From Pseudomonadota bacterium (GTDB lineage Bacteria > Pseudomonadota > Alphaproteobacteria > Rhizobiales > Rhizobiaceae): DNA of 64,000 nucleotides. The stretch spans positions 43,675 to 107,674 of the forward strand of contig JAEYDD010000039.1 of assembly GCA_023404095.1 (NCBI GenBank). The letters are read 5' to 3'. A program made the position numbers and the translations under genes. Positions 15,973 through 23,801 of the stretch are shown piece after piece. Every line of letters begins with the position of its first letter. Position 1 is the first letter of the stretch. The notes under the pieces are model-generated. The model was not told where the DNA came from and did not search any database. It worked only from the letters and a program-made list of their open reading frames with translations.

Positions 15973-16030
15973 GGAACTCTCCTCCTGTCCCCAGCGGGAT
16001 CATAAGTGGAAAATTCCAGGTCCGAATGGC

Positions 16031-16459
16031 TCAAATTTTTGGGGGCATGGCAGTTCGGGTCCGGTGTGACGACTTCGATGCTAAGATCACCAACCTGCGG
16101 AACCTTGGGCATTCCATGTGACTCTCCGCCGGGCAGTCGGCGACATGGCGAAGTGCATTTCTAAGGGCGGTCATTCTGCGGATTTGAGTTTCGAGTTCAT
16201 CGGCACGAGCATGGATAGCCGCGCGAGGAAGGTCCGACACGCCCCCTTTGCCAAGCATTGCTTTTATCTCTTCGAGCGAGAACCCCGCAGTTTTGCCGAG
16301 TGATATCAGCGCAAGCTGGGTGAGAGCTTCGTTTCCGAACTGGCGTCTCAGCCCTCGGCGTCCGATCGACTGGATCAGGCCGATTTCCTCGTAGTAGCGC
16401 AACGTCGATGGAGGGACCCCGCTCCGTTCAGAAAGCACTCCAATGTCGAGAATTTTCAT
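16031..16459 (-). CDS. MerR-family transcriptional regulator
   Basis: This 142-residue regulator has the MerR winged helix at its N-terminus (IGVLSERSGVPPSTLRYYEE, then IGRRGLRRQF), a dimerisation helix (about 80-110) and a C-terminal pair of cysteines in ADCPAESHMECPRFRR. That spacing differs from the CueR metal loop and resembles MerR regulators linked to MFS pumps. I chose ATG 16459 because MKILDIGVLSERSG is the normal family start; an earlier in-frame codon adds 14 atypical residues. The divergent MFS gene begins 73 bases away and a MerR-type dyad lies between, so it very likely controls that pump. Confidence 0.88.
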   Translation of the reverse strand: MKILDIGVLSERSGVPPSTLRYYEEIGLIQSIGRRGLRRQFGNEALTQLALISLGKTAGFSLEEIKAMLGKGGVSDLPRAAIHARADELETQIRRMTALRNALRHVADCPAESHMECPRFRRLVILASKSSHRTRTAMPPKI

Positions 16460-16461
16460 GC

Positions 16462-16492
16462 TTGACCTCAAGTTGGCTTGAAGTGGCAACCT
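16462..16492 (+). promoter_or_regulatory. MerR-type operator/promoter for the MFS-tautomerase operon
   Basis: TTGACC (16462-16467) is a -35 element. A dyad ACCTCAAG-TTGG-CTTGAAGT occupies 16465-16484. A possible -10 (CAACCT, 16487-16492) follows with a 19-base spacer, the long spacer that MerR-family activators correct by twisting DNA. It sits between the divergent regulator and MFS genes. The -10 match is weak. Confidence 0.65.
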
Positions 16493-16531
16493 ATCCGTCA
16501 CTAAAAATCAAGGCAAGAGGAGCAAACACTT

Positions 16532-17932
16532 ATGAACATCCGAAGCTCCGCCCGACCATTGGTCGCGCTAGCGGGGGCGACACTGATCGCTTCACTGGCT
16601 GTGAGCATCGCCACTGTCACACTTCCAGTTCTGTCGCGAGAATTTGCAGCGCCAATCGCGACCATTCAATGGGTGATGCTCGCATATCTCGTCTCGACGA
16701 CGGTAACGATCGTGTTGGCCGGGCATCTCGGAGATCAACTCGGAAACAAGCGCGTGCTGGTCATTGGTACTGCGGCGTTCGCAATTGCGTCCGTGATCTG
16801 CGCGGCCGCACCGACGCTGGGGGTGTTGATCGCAGGCCGAGCGATGCAAGGTCTTGGCGGAGCGGTCCTCCTGTCTTTGCCCCTGTCGGTCGTCAGGCAG
16901 ACTACTTCGATGGACCGGACAGGTTCGGCGCTGGGTCTGCTCGGAACGATGTCGGCGATCGGGACCGCACTTGGACCTTCGGTTGGCGGGATCGTGATCT
17001 CAGAATTTGGCTGGCGCGCAGCGTTTGGAGGACTGGCGGTGTTCAGTCTCGTCGTTCTCGGCCTAAGCGTCCAATTCATCCCGGAAATGGCTGTGCGGAA
17101 GCGCGATGGAGGCGTGCGAGCCGACTGGCTTGGCGCTGGGTTGTTGGCCATCACACTGACGCTGTATGCGTTAGCGACGACTGGCAGCCATGCTGTTCCC
17201 AATTGGATTTCTGTGTCGTTGCTCCCTTCGACCGCTCTGGCGTTCGTCGCATTCATGATCGCGGAGTTGCACGCGGATGCGCCGTTTATCCCTTTCTCGA
17301 TACTGCGCAACAAGCCGATTGTAACGGCATTGTCCGCCAACCTGCTCGTCTCCACCACAATGATGTCGACCTTGGTGGTCGGGCCATTTTTCCTGTCGTT
17401 TGCGTTGGGGCTGAGTGATGTAAGCGTTGGTCTTGTTATGGCGATTGGCCCCGTAACAGCAGCACTAACGGGTGTGTTGGCAGGACGAGCAACAGATCGC
17501 TTCGGTACACAGCGCGTTATCGCCCTGGGGCTGATCGAAATCGTTCTGGGTCTTGCCTGCCTGGCAATACTGCCGCGACTTTTGGGAGTCATCGGATACA
17601 TCGTCGCCCTCATGGTCCTGACCCCTGGCTTTCAATTTTTTATCGCAGCCAACAGCACCAGGGTTCTGCTGCCGACGACCGCAGATCAACGGGGCCTTCT
17701 TTCCGGTCTGCTTGGGCTGTCCCGTAATCTCGGCTTCATGACGGGGGCCTCGGTGATGACGGCCCTGTTCTCCGCAGCAGTCGGTTCGGATGAGATCACC
17801 AAAAGTTCGCCTAACGTCATTGGCTCAGCATTCACGATGACATTTCTCGCCGCTGCCGCCGCGACCCTGCTAGCCGCGACGCTGATGCTGGTCGGCAACG
17901 CGCGACGGATCAAATTTGAGGATGGAGTGTGA
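16532..17932 (+). CDS. MFS transporter, DHA2 (14-TM) drug:H+ antiporter type
   Basis: This 466-residue inner-membrane protein has about 14 hydrophobic segments, the number typical of DHA2 exporters. Motif A appears as GHLGDQLGNKRVL after TM2, and motif C-like glycine-rich sequence as GTALGPSVGGIVISEFGWRAAF in TM5. AGRAMQGLGGAVLLSLPLS is the usual TM4 region. ATG 16532 follows AGAGGAG. It is divergent from a MerR gene and downstream of its putative operator, so expression probably responds to a small molecule or metal bound by that regulator. A tautomerase gene follows after 57 bases on the same strand. Substrate unknown. Confidence 0.88.
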   Translation: MNIRSSARPLVALAGATLIASLAVSIATVTLPVLSREFAAPIATIQWVMLAYLVSTTVTIVLAGHLGDQLGNKRVLVIGTAAFAIASVICAAAPTLGVLIAGRAMQGLGGAVLLSLPLSVVRQTTSMDRTGSALGLLGTMSAIGTALGPSVGGIVISEFGWRAAFGGLAVFSLVVLGLSVQFIPEMAVRKRDGGVRADWLGAGLLAITLTLYALATTGSHAVPNWISVSLLPSTALAFVAFMIAELHADAPFIPFSILRNKPIVTALSANLLVSTTMMSTLVVGPFFLSFALGLSDVSVGLVMAIGPVTAALTGVLAGRATDRFGTQRVIALGLIEIVLGLACLAILPRLLGVIGYIVALMVLTPGFQFFIAANSTRVLLPTTADQRGLLSGLLGLSRNLGFMTGASVMTALFSAAVGSDEITKSSPNVIGSAFTMTFLAAAAATLLAATLMLVGNARRIKFEDGV

Positions 17933-17989
17933 GCAACAATATCCCTACTGATGCACTTCAGGTTTGCGAAACTAAGGGTCGGAATGGAC

Positions 17990-18229
17990 ATGCCTCATAT
18001 CGCCGTAAAGATGTTCCCCGGACGCACCGACGAGCAGAAGCAGGAGTTTGCCGCAAAGGTGGTCGAGGCCGCCAAATCAATATTCGGCTCGAGCGACGAA
18101 TCCTTGTCGGTTGCTATTCTCGACGTGGACCCCGCGAAATGGGACGTCGAGGTCTATGGTCCCGATATTCAGGGGAACGAAGACAAGCTGTACAAGCGTC
18201 CAGGCTATGGCGCACTGGCAAATTCGTGA
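17990..18229 (+). CDS. 4-oxalocrotonate tautomerase family protein (PptA-like)
   Basis: This 79-residue protein belongs to the small tautomerase superfamily, in which the N-terminal proline exposed by Met removal is the catalytic base. The chosen start gives MPHIAVKMFPGRTDEQK, with Pro directly after Met; starts at 17951 or 17984 would bury that proline and are rejected. VDPAKWDVEVYGPDI and DKLYKRPGY match what I recall of the PptA subgroup. It is 57 bases downstream of the MFS gene and probably in the same MerR-controlled operon. This suggests a small aromatic or keto-enol compound is both handled and exported (inference). Confidence 0.85.
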   Translation: MPHIAVKMFPGRTDEQKQEFAAKVVEAAKSIFGSSDESLSVAILDVDPAKWDVEVYGPDIQGNEDKLYKRPGYGALANS

Positions 18230-18383
18230 GATTTGGTCCCGCGACCGGGACTGGACAAGGTCTGCTTTGCAGCAACATCGACCGGTGGCTCGATGTCCAT
18301 TGTGCGGGCGCGAAAAGGTCCGCATAGTCAAGGGGCCGCTTAGCCCGCGGCTGTCCTTTGAGTTTGCCGGGTCTGCCTGCTCT

Positions 18384-19565
18384 TCAGGCGACGCGGAGAA
18401 CAGACGCGATTTCGGCGTCGCTCAATCCCAGGGTTTCGAAGACGTTCTTGTTGTGCTCACCGAGTCGGGGCGCGACGGAATGATCCATAGCATTCATGAC
18501 CCCGCTGTTGATCGGAAATCCCGGAACCCTGATCTCGCCGACCTGGGGGTGAACGAGCGGAAGCAGCATTTTGCTGGCTGCCAACTGGGGGTGGTTCATG
18601 AGGTCTTCATAGTCTGAGACTGGTGAGCATAGTATGTCAGCATCTCTCAGCACTGCCAGCCACTCCTCGCGCGTGCGAAGGATGAAGTGGTCGCCGAGCA
18701 TCTCTTTCATTGCTTTGCGGTTAGCGACGCGCGAGGCGGAGTCGACAAAGCGGGGGTCCGTCCTCATCTCGGGAATTCCCAAGATGTCGCAGAGCCGTTC
18801 CCAGCGACCACCGTTGTAAGCCGCCAGCATGAACCAACCGTCCGACGCTTCGAAGGCTTCGTTCGGGGCGGAGTAGGGGGCAGCGCTTCCGATCTTCTGT
18901 GGCACCACGGCATCCGCAAGATAGTTTGACAGCGACACCTGCTGCAGTGCGATCGCCGAGTTGAACAGGTTTACATCGAGGTGCGCGCCCTGACCAGTCT
19001 CTGTTGTCTTTCGTAGCTGAGCCAGTATTCCCATGACCGCCACGTATCCAGTGAAGACGTCGATGATCGGTGCTTGAACCTTTGAGGGTTCGGCATTTTC
19101 TGTCCCAATTATGCTCATGAGACCGCTGTCGGCCTGCAGAATGCCGTCAACGCCGGGGCGCTCTGCATAAGGGCCAGACTGGCCGTAGGCGGAGATCGAG
19201 CAGTACACGATGCGCGGGTTCAGGTTCCGTAGCGTATCGAACCCGAGACCGAGACGGGCCATCACTCCCGGGCGCATGCTCTCGACAACGATTTCCGCAT
19301 TGCTGACCAGCTTCCTTGCTGCATCTACACCAGCGGACGATTTGAGATCGAGCGTTACCCCGAGTTTGTTTCGATTGAAGCCGTGGAAGAGCGCGCTATC
19401 CTTCCCGATCCAGGAGGGGCCAAGTTTTCGTCCAAGCTCGCCTTCGGGGGGCTCGATCTTGACGACCTTCGCGCCCATGTCGGCAAGGAGCATGGTGGAT
19501 GTCGGGCCTGCGCCGATGTGCGTAAAATCGATGACGGTGACGCCGTCCAGAGCTTTGTTCAGCAT
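18384..19565 (-). CDS. Class III CoA-transferase (CaiB/BaiF family)
   Basis: This 393-residue enzyme fits family III CoA-transferases, which move CoA between carboxylic acids through an aspartyl-CoA thioester. Recognisable parts are LDGVTVIDFTHIGAGPTSTM, LADMGAKVVKIEPPEGE, the region containing the catalytic Asp (ERPGVDGILQADSGLMSI), and GWFMLAAYNGGRWERL. I chose ATG 19565 because a GAGAGAGGA precedes it; a longer frame to 19613 adds an unrelated leader. It lies 28 bases downstream of a beta-hydroxyacid dehydrogenase gene on the same strand. Together with the divergent MHS permease this looks like a carboxylate uptake and activation module. The acid is unknown. Confidence 0.9.
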   Translation of the reverse strand: MLNKALDGVTVIDFTHIGAGPTSTMLLADMGAKVVKIEPPEGELGRKLGPSWIGKDSALFHGFNRNKLGVTLDLKSSAGVDAARKLVSNAEIVVESMRPGVMARLGLGFDTLRNLNPRIVYCSISAYGQSGPYAERPGVDGILQADSGLMSIIGTENAEPSKVQAPIIDVFTGYVAVMGILAQLRKTTETGQGAHLDVNLFNSAIALQQVSLSNYLADAVVPQKIGSAAPYSAPNEAFEASDGWFMLAAYNGGRWERLCDILGIPEMRTDPRFVDSASRVANRKAMKEMLGDHFILRTREEWLAVLRDADILCSPVSDYEDLMNHPQLAASKMLLPLVHPQVGEIRVPGFPINSGVMNAMDHSVAPRLGEHNKNVFETLGLSDAEIASVLRVA

Positions 19566-19593
19566 TGTGGAATCCTCTCTCGAACGTTGCGCG

Positions 19594-20493
19594 TCAGGTT
19601 CTACCGCGCGCAATGGTGATGCCGGCCGCGCGCTCCAATTCGTCGACGACCACCGTCATGTCCCGGCCAGTCATCCCTTTTTCGTTCGCGCTGTCGTAAA
19701 AGCTTCGGGCCAGAGCTGACACGGGCATTGGCACTCCTGCGGCCTCAGCCTCGGCAAGGCACAGACGCAAGTCCTTGCACATCAGTTCCAGCCTGAATCC
19801 GAAGTCGAAGTTCCGGTCGAGAATCCGCTTCTCAATCAGGTCCTCCGTTACGAAGCTCCGAGCGGTACTGGCATTGAGCATCTGAAGAATGGTTTCAGCC
19901 TCGAGGCCGAACTTGACACCGAGCAAGACTGCCTCTGCGGCCACTACGAGGTTCGCGCCCACGATCATGTTGTTGACAAGCTTCAAGGCCTGGCCTTGGC
20001 CGGCCTCCTTGCCGACGCGCTTTACGTTCTGCCCAAAGGACTGGAACACGGGAAGAAGGGATGAGAAAGCTTCCTCGTCGCCCGAGACCATCACTGACAG
20101 CGTGCCAGCCTCCGCCCCGCGCGACCCTCCGGCCAATGGGGCATCGAGCGACTTGATGCCCGCCTTTGCAAGTTCCTCGGCGACCTTTCGGGCCACCGTC
20201 GGCCCCGTCGTAGAATGATCGGCATAAATTCTGACGCGCCTTCCATGTACGAGCCCGTCAGTCCCGAGAGCGACCTGCTCAACGATGTCGGGGGTGGGCA
20301 GGCAGACGAGGACAGCCTCGACGGCATCTGAAACGGATCGCGGGGAAGAATGGACGGTGGCACCAATTGCACTTAGCCGTTCAGCCGCATCGTTGTTGGA
20401 ATCGAACACATGCAGTCTAAAGCCGGCATTTGCGATATGCCGGGCCATGTGGGCTCCCATCATTCCAAGGCCGATAAAGCCGACGTCTTGCAT
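19594..20493 (-). CDS. NAD(P)-dependent beta-hydroxyacid dehydrogenase (3-hydroxyisobutyrate dehydrogenase-like)
   Basis: This 299-residue enzyme has the N-terminal Rossmann motif GFIGLGMMGAHMARHI, the substrate-binding block SLDAPLAGGSRGAEAGTLSV and the catalytic Lys in GQALKLVNNMI. These are the standard signatures of the family containing 3-hydroxyisobutyrate, tartronate semialdehyde and 6-phosphogluconate dehydrogenases. ATG 20493 is preceded by GGAGGAGAAA, which decides the start over longer frames. It heads a two-gene operon with the CoA-transferase. The substrate is probably a short beta-hydroxy acid linked to the transported compound. Confidence 0.9.
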   Translation of the reverse strand: MQDVGFIGLGMMGAHMARHIANAGFRLHVFDSNNDAAERLSAIGATVHSSPRSVSDAVEAVLVCLPTPDIVEQVALGTDGLVHGRRVRIYADHSTTGPTVARKVAEELAKAGIKSLDAPLAGGSRGAEAGTLSVMVSGDEEAFSSLLPVFQSFGQNVKRVGKEAGQGQALKLVNNMIVGANLVVAAEAVLLGVKFGLEAETILQMLNASTARSFVTEDLIEKRILDRNFDFGFRLELMCKDLRLCLAEAEAAGVPMPVSALARSFYDSANEKGMTGRDMTVVVDELERAAGITIARGRT

Positions 20494-20643
20494 TTTCTCC
20501 TCCCAATCGATTTTCCAGGCTTGGCGGTAAGGTGCGTAAGCGGGACTTGACGATCCGATTGGCATCCTCCCATCGAAACACACACGTAGTAGCTCTCTGG
20601 AACGACTACACAGCAAGTGAGATTTGCGCCTCGATCGTTGATC

Positions 20644-20689
20644 AAAACTCAACGCTCAGCTTTCGGCTTTTTGTTGAGTTTTAGTCAAC
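20644..20689. promoter_or_regulatory. Putative LysR-type operator between divergent catabolic genes
   Basis: Two features overlap here. Inverted arms AAAACTCAAC (20644-20653) and GTTGAGTTTT (20673-20682) are perfect complements. A second dyad GTTGA-N7-TCAAC spans 20673-20689 and contains a T-N11-A core, the usual LysR box. The 11-mer TTTTAGTCAAC (20679-20689) recurs in the promoter region of the LysR gene at 30.1 kb. The rest of the 300-base divergent region holds no gene. Confidence 0.5.
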
Positions 20690-20793
20690 GCCTCTCAACC
20701 TAAAACTCGCTCACGCCGCTAGGGTCTTTCTGAGATCGTATGTCCCCACGGTCGCAACCGGCCGATTGACTGGCAGCACGAAGGAGGAGCGCG

Positions 20794-22116
20794 ATGTCAG
20801 AAGTTGTTATACCCATTAAGGACGAAGCCCGCCCGGAACCGGCAGGGTCGCTCACAGGGGCTCAAAAGAAGGCGGTCGTCGCGGCGACGCTCGGCACGAT
20901 CGTTGAATACACGGACTGGGTGATCTATGCGACCTTCGCGTCGATCCTTGCCCAGCAGTTCTTTCCGGCAGGAGACAGCCTGACCGCATTGCTGCAGGTT
21001 TTCGCGGTATTCGCAGTCGGTTTCGTCATGCGGCCGATTGGTGGCGCGGTCCTCGGCGCATTTGCAGACCGATATGGCCGCAAGGCCGGTCTCACGCTGT
21101 CGATTTTGCTGATGTCTTTGGCATCGCTCGTTATTGGCATCTGTCCGGGATACGAGACCATTGGGGTTGCCGCGCCAATCGTCCTCGTCCTGGCACGACT
21201 CGTACAGGGCTTTTCGGCAGGGGGGGAGTTCGGTTCGGCCTCGGCCTTCCTGGTGGAATCTGCGCCTGCAGATCGGCGAGCCTTTGCCGGATCATGGCAA
21301 TGGTTCGCGATCAATGCCGGAACGTTGGTGTCGTTCTTCCTCGGCTATGTGCTTGCGGTAGTCGGCAGCGAATCTGGCCTAGCTGATTGGGGCTGGCGTG
21401 TCGCGTTTATCGTGGCCGCTCTTCTCGGTATGATCACCCTCTGGATTCGACTTTCCGTTGGCGAAACCGAAGTCTTCAAGAAGCGGGTGGCCGTCGAAGG
21501 GGTGCCGCGGAATCCGCTTGGCGACGTTCTATTCAAGCATAAGGGGGACGCACTTCGGGTCATCGGCATCGCAATGTCGGGCAACCTGCTCAACTACGTT
21601 TGGATGGTTAACTATCCTTCGTACATCCACATCATAACCGGGATGTCGCGAGCGGATACTCTGCTGATCGGGACTATCTCGGTTGCCATCTCGCTGGCTG
21701 TCATTCCTTTCATCGGGATTCTCGCCGACCGTGTTGGCAGGAAACCTGTCTTAATAACCTTCGCGGTGCTTTCCGCGCTCTGGGCTTGGCCGAGTTTCGC
21801 GTGGCTTACACCGGACATGAGCTTCGGAGCAGCACTGGGGATGATGACCGTCGCAATGCTGATCATGACGGGATTCGCTGGAGCAGCGGCGGTGATGATG
21901 GTCGAGCAATTCCCCGCTCGCGTTCGCGTAACCGGGGTCGCACTACCATATGCCCTTTCTGTGACCCTATTCGGCGGCACCGCACCTTACATTATCACAG
22001 CGATGAACGGCAGCGGATATGGTGCGTACACTTGGCTCTATCTGGCTGCGGTTTGTGTCGTAGCCGCGCTCGTGTACGCTAGACTTCCCGAAACCAAGGG
22101 CCAACCGCTCCGGTAA
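20794..22116 (+). CDS. MFS transporter, metabolite:H+ symporter (MHS) family
   Basis: This 440-residue inner-membrane permease shows the MHS pattern: VVAATLGTIVEYTDWVIYAT before TM1, the motif GAFADRYGRKAGL after TM2, LVQGFSAGGEFGSASAFLVE in TM4, and GILADRVGRKPVL in the central loop. Family members import carboxylates such as 2-oxoglutarate, citrate, shikimate or proline betaine. The start is fixed by GAAGGAGGAG upstream. It is divergent from the dehydrogenase/CoA-transferase operon across a region with a LysR-like dyad, so it probably imports the acid that those enzymes use (inference). Confidence 0.9.
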   Translation: MSEVVIPIKDEARPEPAGSLTGAQKKAVVAATLGTIVEYTDWVIYATFASILAQQFFPAGDSLTALLQVFAVFAVGFVMRPIGGAVLGAFADRYGRKAGLTLSILLMSLASLVIGICPGYETIGVAAPIVLVLARLVQGFSAGGEFGSASAFLVESAPADRRAFAGSWQWFAINAGTLVSFFLGYVLAVVGSESGLADWGWRVAFIVAALLGMITLWIRLSVGETEVFKKRVAVEGVPRNPLGDVLFKHKGDALRVIGIAMSGNLLNYVWMVNYPSYIHIITGMSRADTLLIGTISVAISLAVIPFIGILADRVGRKPVLITFAVLSALWAWPSFAWLTPDMSFGAALGMMTVAMLIMTGFAGAAAVMMVEQFPARVRVTGVALPYALSVTLFGGTAPYIITAMNGSGYGAYTWLYLAAVCVVAALVYARLPETKGQPLR

Positions 22117-22142
22117 CGAGCCACGGCAGAAGCTGAATAACA

Positions 22143-22177
22143 GGACGTGCGACCGACACCCGATCGTGCGTCCTTTT
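22143..22177. terminator. Rho-independent terminator between convergent genes
   Basis: A 10-base-pair stem with two G-T wobbles (arms 22143-22152 and 22164-22173, 11-base loop) is followed by TTTT on the plus strand. It ends the MHS permease transcript, and the convergent aminotransferase gene ends at its edge. Confidence 0.65.
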
Positions 22178-23355
22178 CAAGCTTTCACGGCGCGAATGGC
22201 ATCGACGAAACGTTCGATTTCGTCTTCCGTGTTGTAGTAATGGGGTGAGGCGCGCACCACCGGAGGCAAGTGCCGAGCCGTGGCATCAAGCAATGTGCTC
22301 ATCGGAGTGGAAACACTTACGTTGATGCCTAATGCCGCGAGCTTGGACTTCACATCGCTTCCGCGACAGTGCGCGACCGAAAAGCTGACAATGGATGCGG
22401 GGTCACGTCCAAGGTCGTGAACTTCAACACTCGGGCATTCACGTAGTCCTTGACGCAAGCGGGCTGACAGCGTCCTGCACCGCGCCTCAATGTTCTCTAA
22501 CCCAAGTTCCAGAGCATAATCTATCGCTCGTCCAAGGCCGAGACGCGCTGCATAGTTGTTCTCCCAGGTTTCGAAGCGCCGTGCGTCCGCGCGCAACTCG
22601 TAACGATCGGGGGCAACCCATGGCGCGGCGAAGTGATCGATCACTGGTGGTTCCATAGTTTCCATGAGTTCACGGCGCACATAGAGGAACCCCGTACCTC
22701 GTGGACCTCGCAGGAATTTGCGACCCGTTGCCGTAAGAATATCACAGCCTAGTTCATCAACGCGGGTCGGCATCTGTCCTACTGCCTGACAAGCGTCCAG
22801 CAAATACGTTATGCCGTATTTACGCGCCACCTTACCTACGGCGGCGGCCGGATTGCGAAGACCACCGTTCGTTGGAACCCAAGTGATTGCTATCAATTTT
22901 ACGCGTTCATCGATCATCTGCTCCAGCGCGACTGGATCGAGGACGCCATCTTCGTCATCCGGGATGACCTCGATCACTGCGCCGGTTCGCTTGGCGACCT
23001 GAAGGAACGCCACGTAGTTTGCGGCATACTCTGCCCGCGCAGTTAGGATGCGGTCACCAGGGTGAAAGGCGAGGGAATAGAATGCAAGTTGCCAAGCGAC
23101 GGTTGCATTTTCCGTCAGTGCGATTTCCTCGCGGCGCGATGCAATCAGGCGCGCCACGCTATCGTAAACGCCATCGAGTTCCGCCAAGGCGTCGCCGGCG
23201 GCTTCATAGCCGCCGATCTCCGTCTCGCGAACCAGATGTCCAACCACGGCATCCAAGACCTGCTGCGGCATTAGTCCCGCGCCAGCGTTGTTAAGGTGAA
23301 TACGATGCGTGACCCCCGGGGTGTGTACTCTTACCTTCTCAACGTCGATCGCCAT
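22177..23355 (-). CDS. Class V aminotransferase-fold PLP enzyme
   Basis: This 392-residue protein belongs to the class V (NifS-like) PLP enzymes. It has HLNNAGAGLMPQQV near the start, ALTENATVAWQLAFYSLAF, the aspartate that contacts the PLP pyridine in YLLDACQAVGQMP, and the Schiff-base lysine in TATGRKFLRGPRGTGFLYVR. The C-terminal domain ends VVRASPHYYNTEDEIERF. Relatives include isopenicillin N epimerase-like and EgtE-like C-S lyases and cysteine desulfurases. No active-site cysteine loop of the desulfurase type is evident. It is convergent with the MHS permease and probably monocistronic. Its specific reaction is unknown. Confidence 0.88.
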   Translation of the reverse strand: MAIDVEKVRVHTPGVTHRIHLNNAGAGLMPQQVLDAVVGHLVRETEIGGYEAAGDALAELDGVYDSVARLIASRREEIALTENATVAWQLAFYSLAFHPGDRILTARAEYAANYVAFLQVAKRTGAVIEVIPDDEDGVLDPVALEQMIDERVKLIAITWVPTNGGLRNPAAAVGKVARKYGITYLLDACQAVGQMPTRVDELGCDILTATGRKFLRGPRGTGFLYVRRELMETMEPPVIDHFAAPWVAPDRYELRADARRFETWENNYAARLGLGRAIDYALELGLENIEARCRTLSARLRQGLRECPSVEVHDLGRDPASIVSFSVAHCRGSDVKSKLAALGINVSVSTPMSTLLDATARHLPPVVRASPHYYNTEDEIERFVDAIRAVKA

Positions 23356-23801
23356 TTCATCCTCTTGGTTCGACCTTGGTGGATGGGTTGTTGAATGTGC
23401 GCCAGGCTATTCTCGCTAGCGCATCGTACGTTCCATGCAAAGCCGAACACCGACAACAATGACGGTATTAATCCAGTGTCGTAGGGCAATCGAATTAAGG
23501 AAGGTTGTGAGCGCAAGTCTCAGCGTATTGCGAAATTGCATAGCAAATGCCACCAACCGACAACGATGATGCGTTGGCAGCTTTGCGGCCCAAAAGGGGC
23601 CATTGGTGGTATCTGCTCCATAATTCCGCGTATTTGACCTGGCGGCAACCCCGGTACGTCTCTGTAAAGCAAACTTGGGAGCAAGGCGGCGGGTCGGATC
23701 GCGAACTGGTCGCGGTCGACGCCGCCCCATTGCTCCCCTCAAGCCTCATAGAATCTCGAGGTCGTCCAAGGTTGCTTTTTCCAGGACTTGAGCAAAAGGT
23801 G
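23356..23801. other. Intergenic region without a supported gene
   Basis: About 445 bases separate the aminotransferase start from the end of the molybdenum-hydroxylase operon. Short frames on both strands show no motif or ribosome binding site. The promoter for the aminotransferase gene should lie at its left edge. Confidence 0.5.

Noticed and set aside
16735..17613. 292-codon minus-strand frame opposite the DHA2 transporter
   Set aside because: Composition is Thr/Pro/Arg-rich without motifs and mirrors membrane codons on the other strand.
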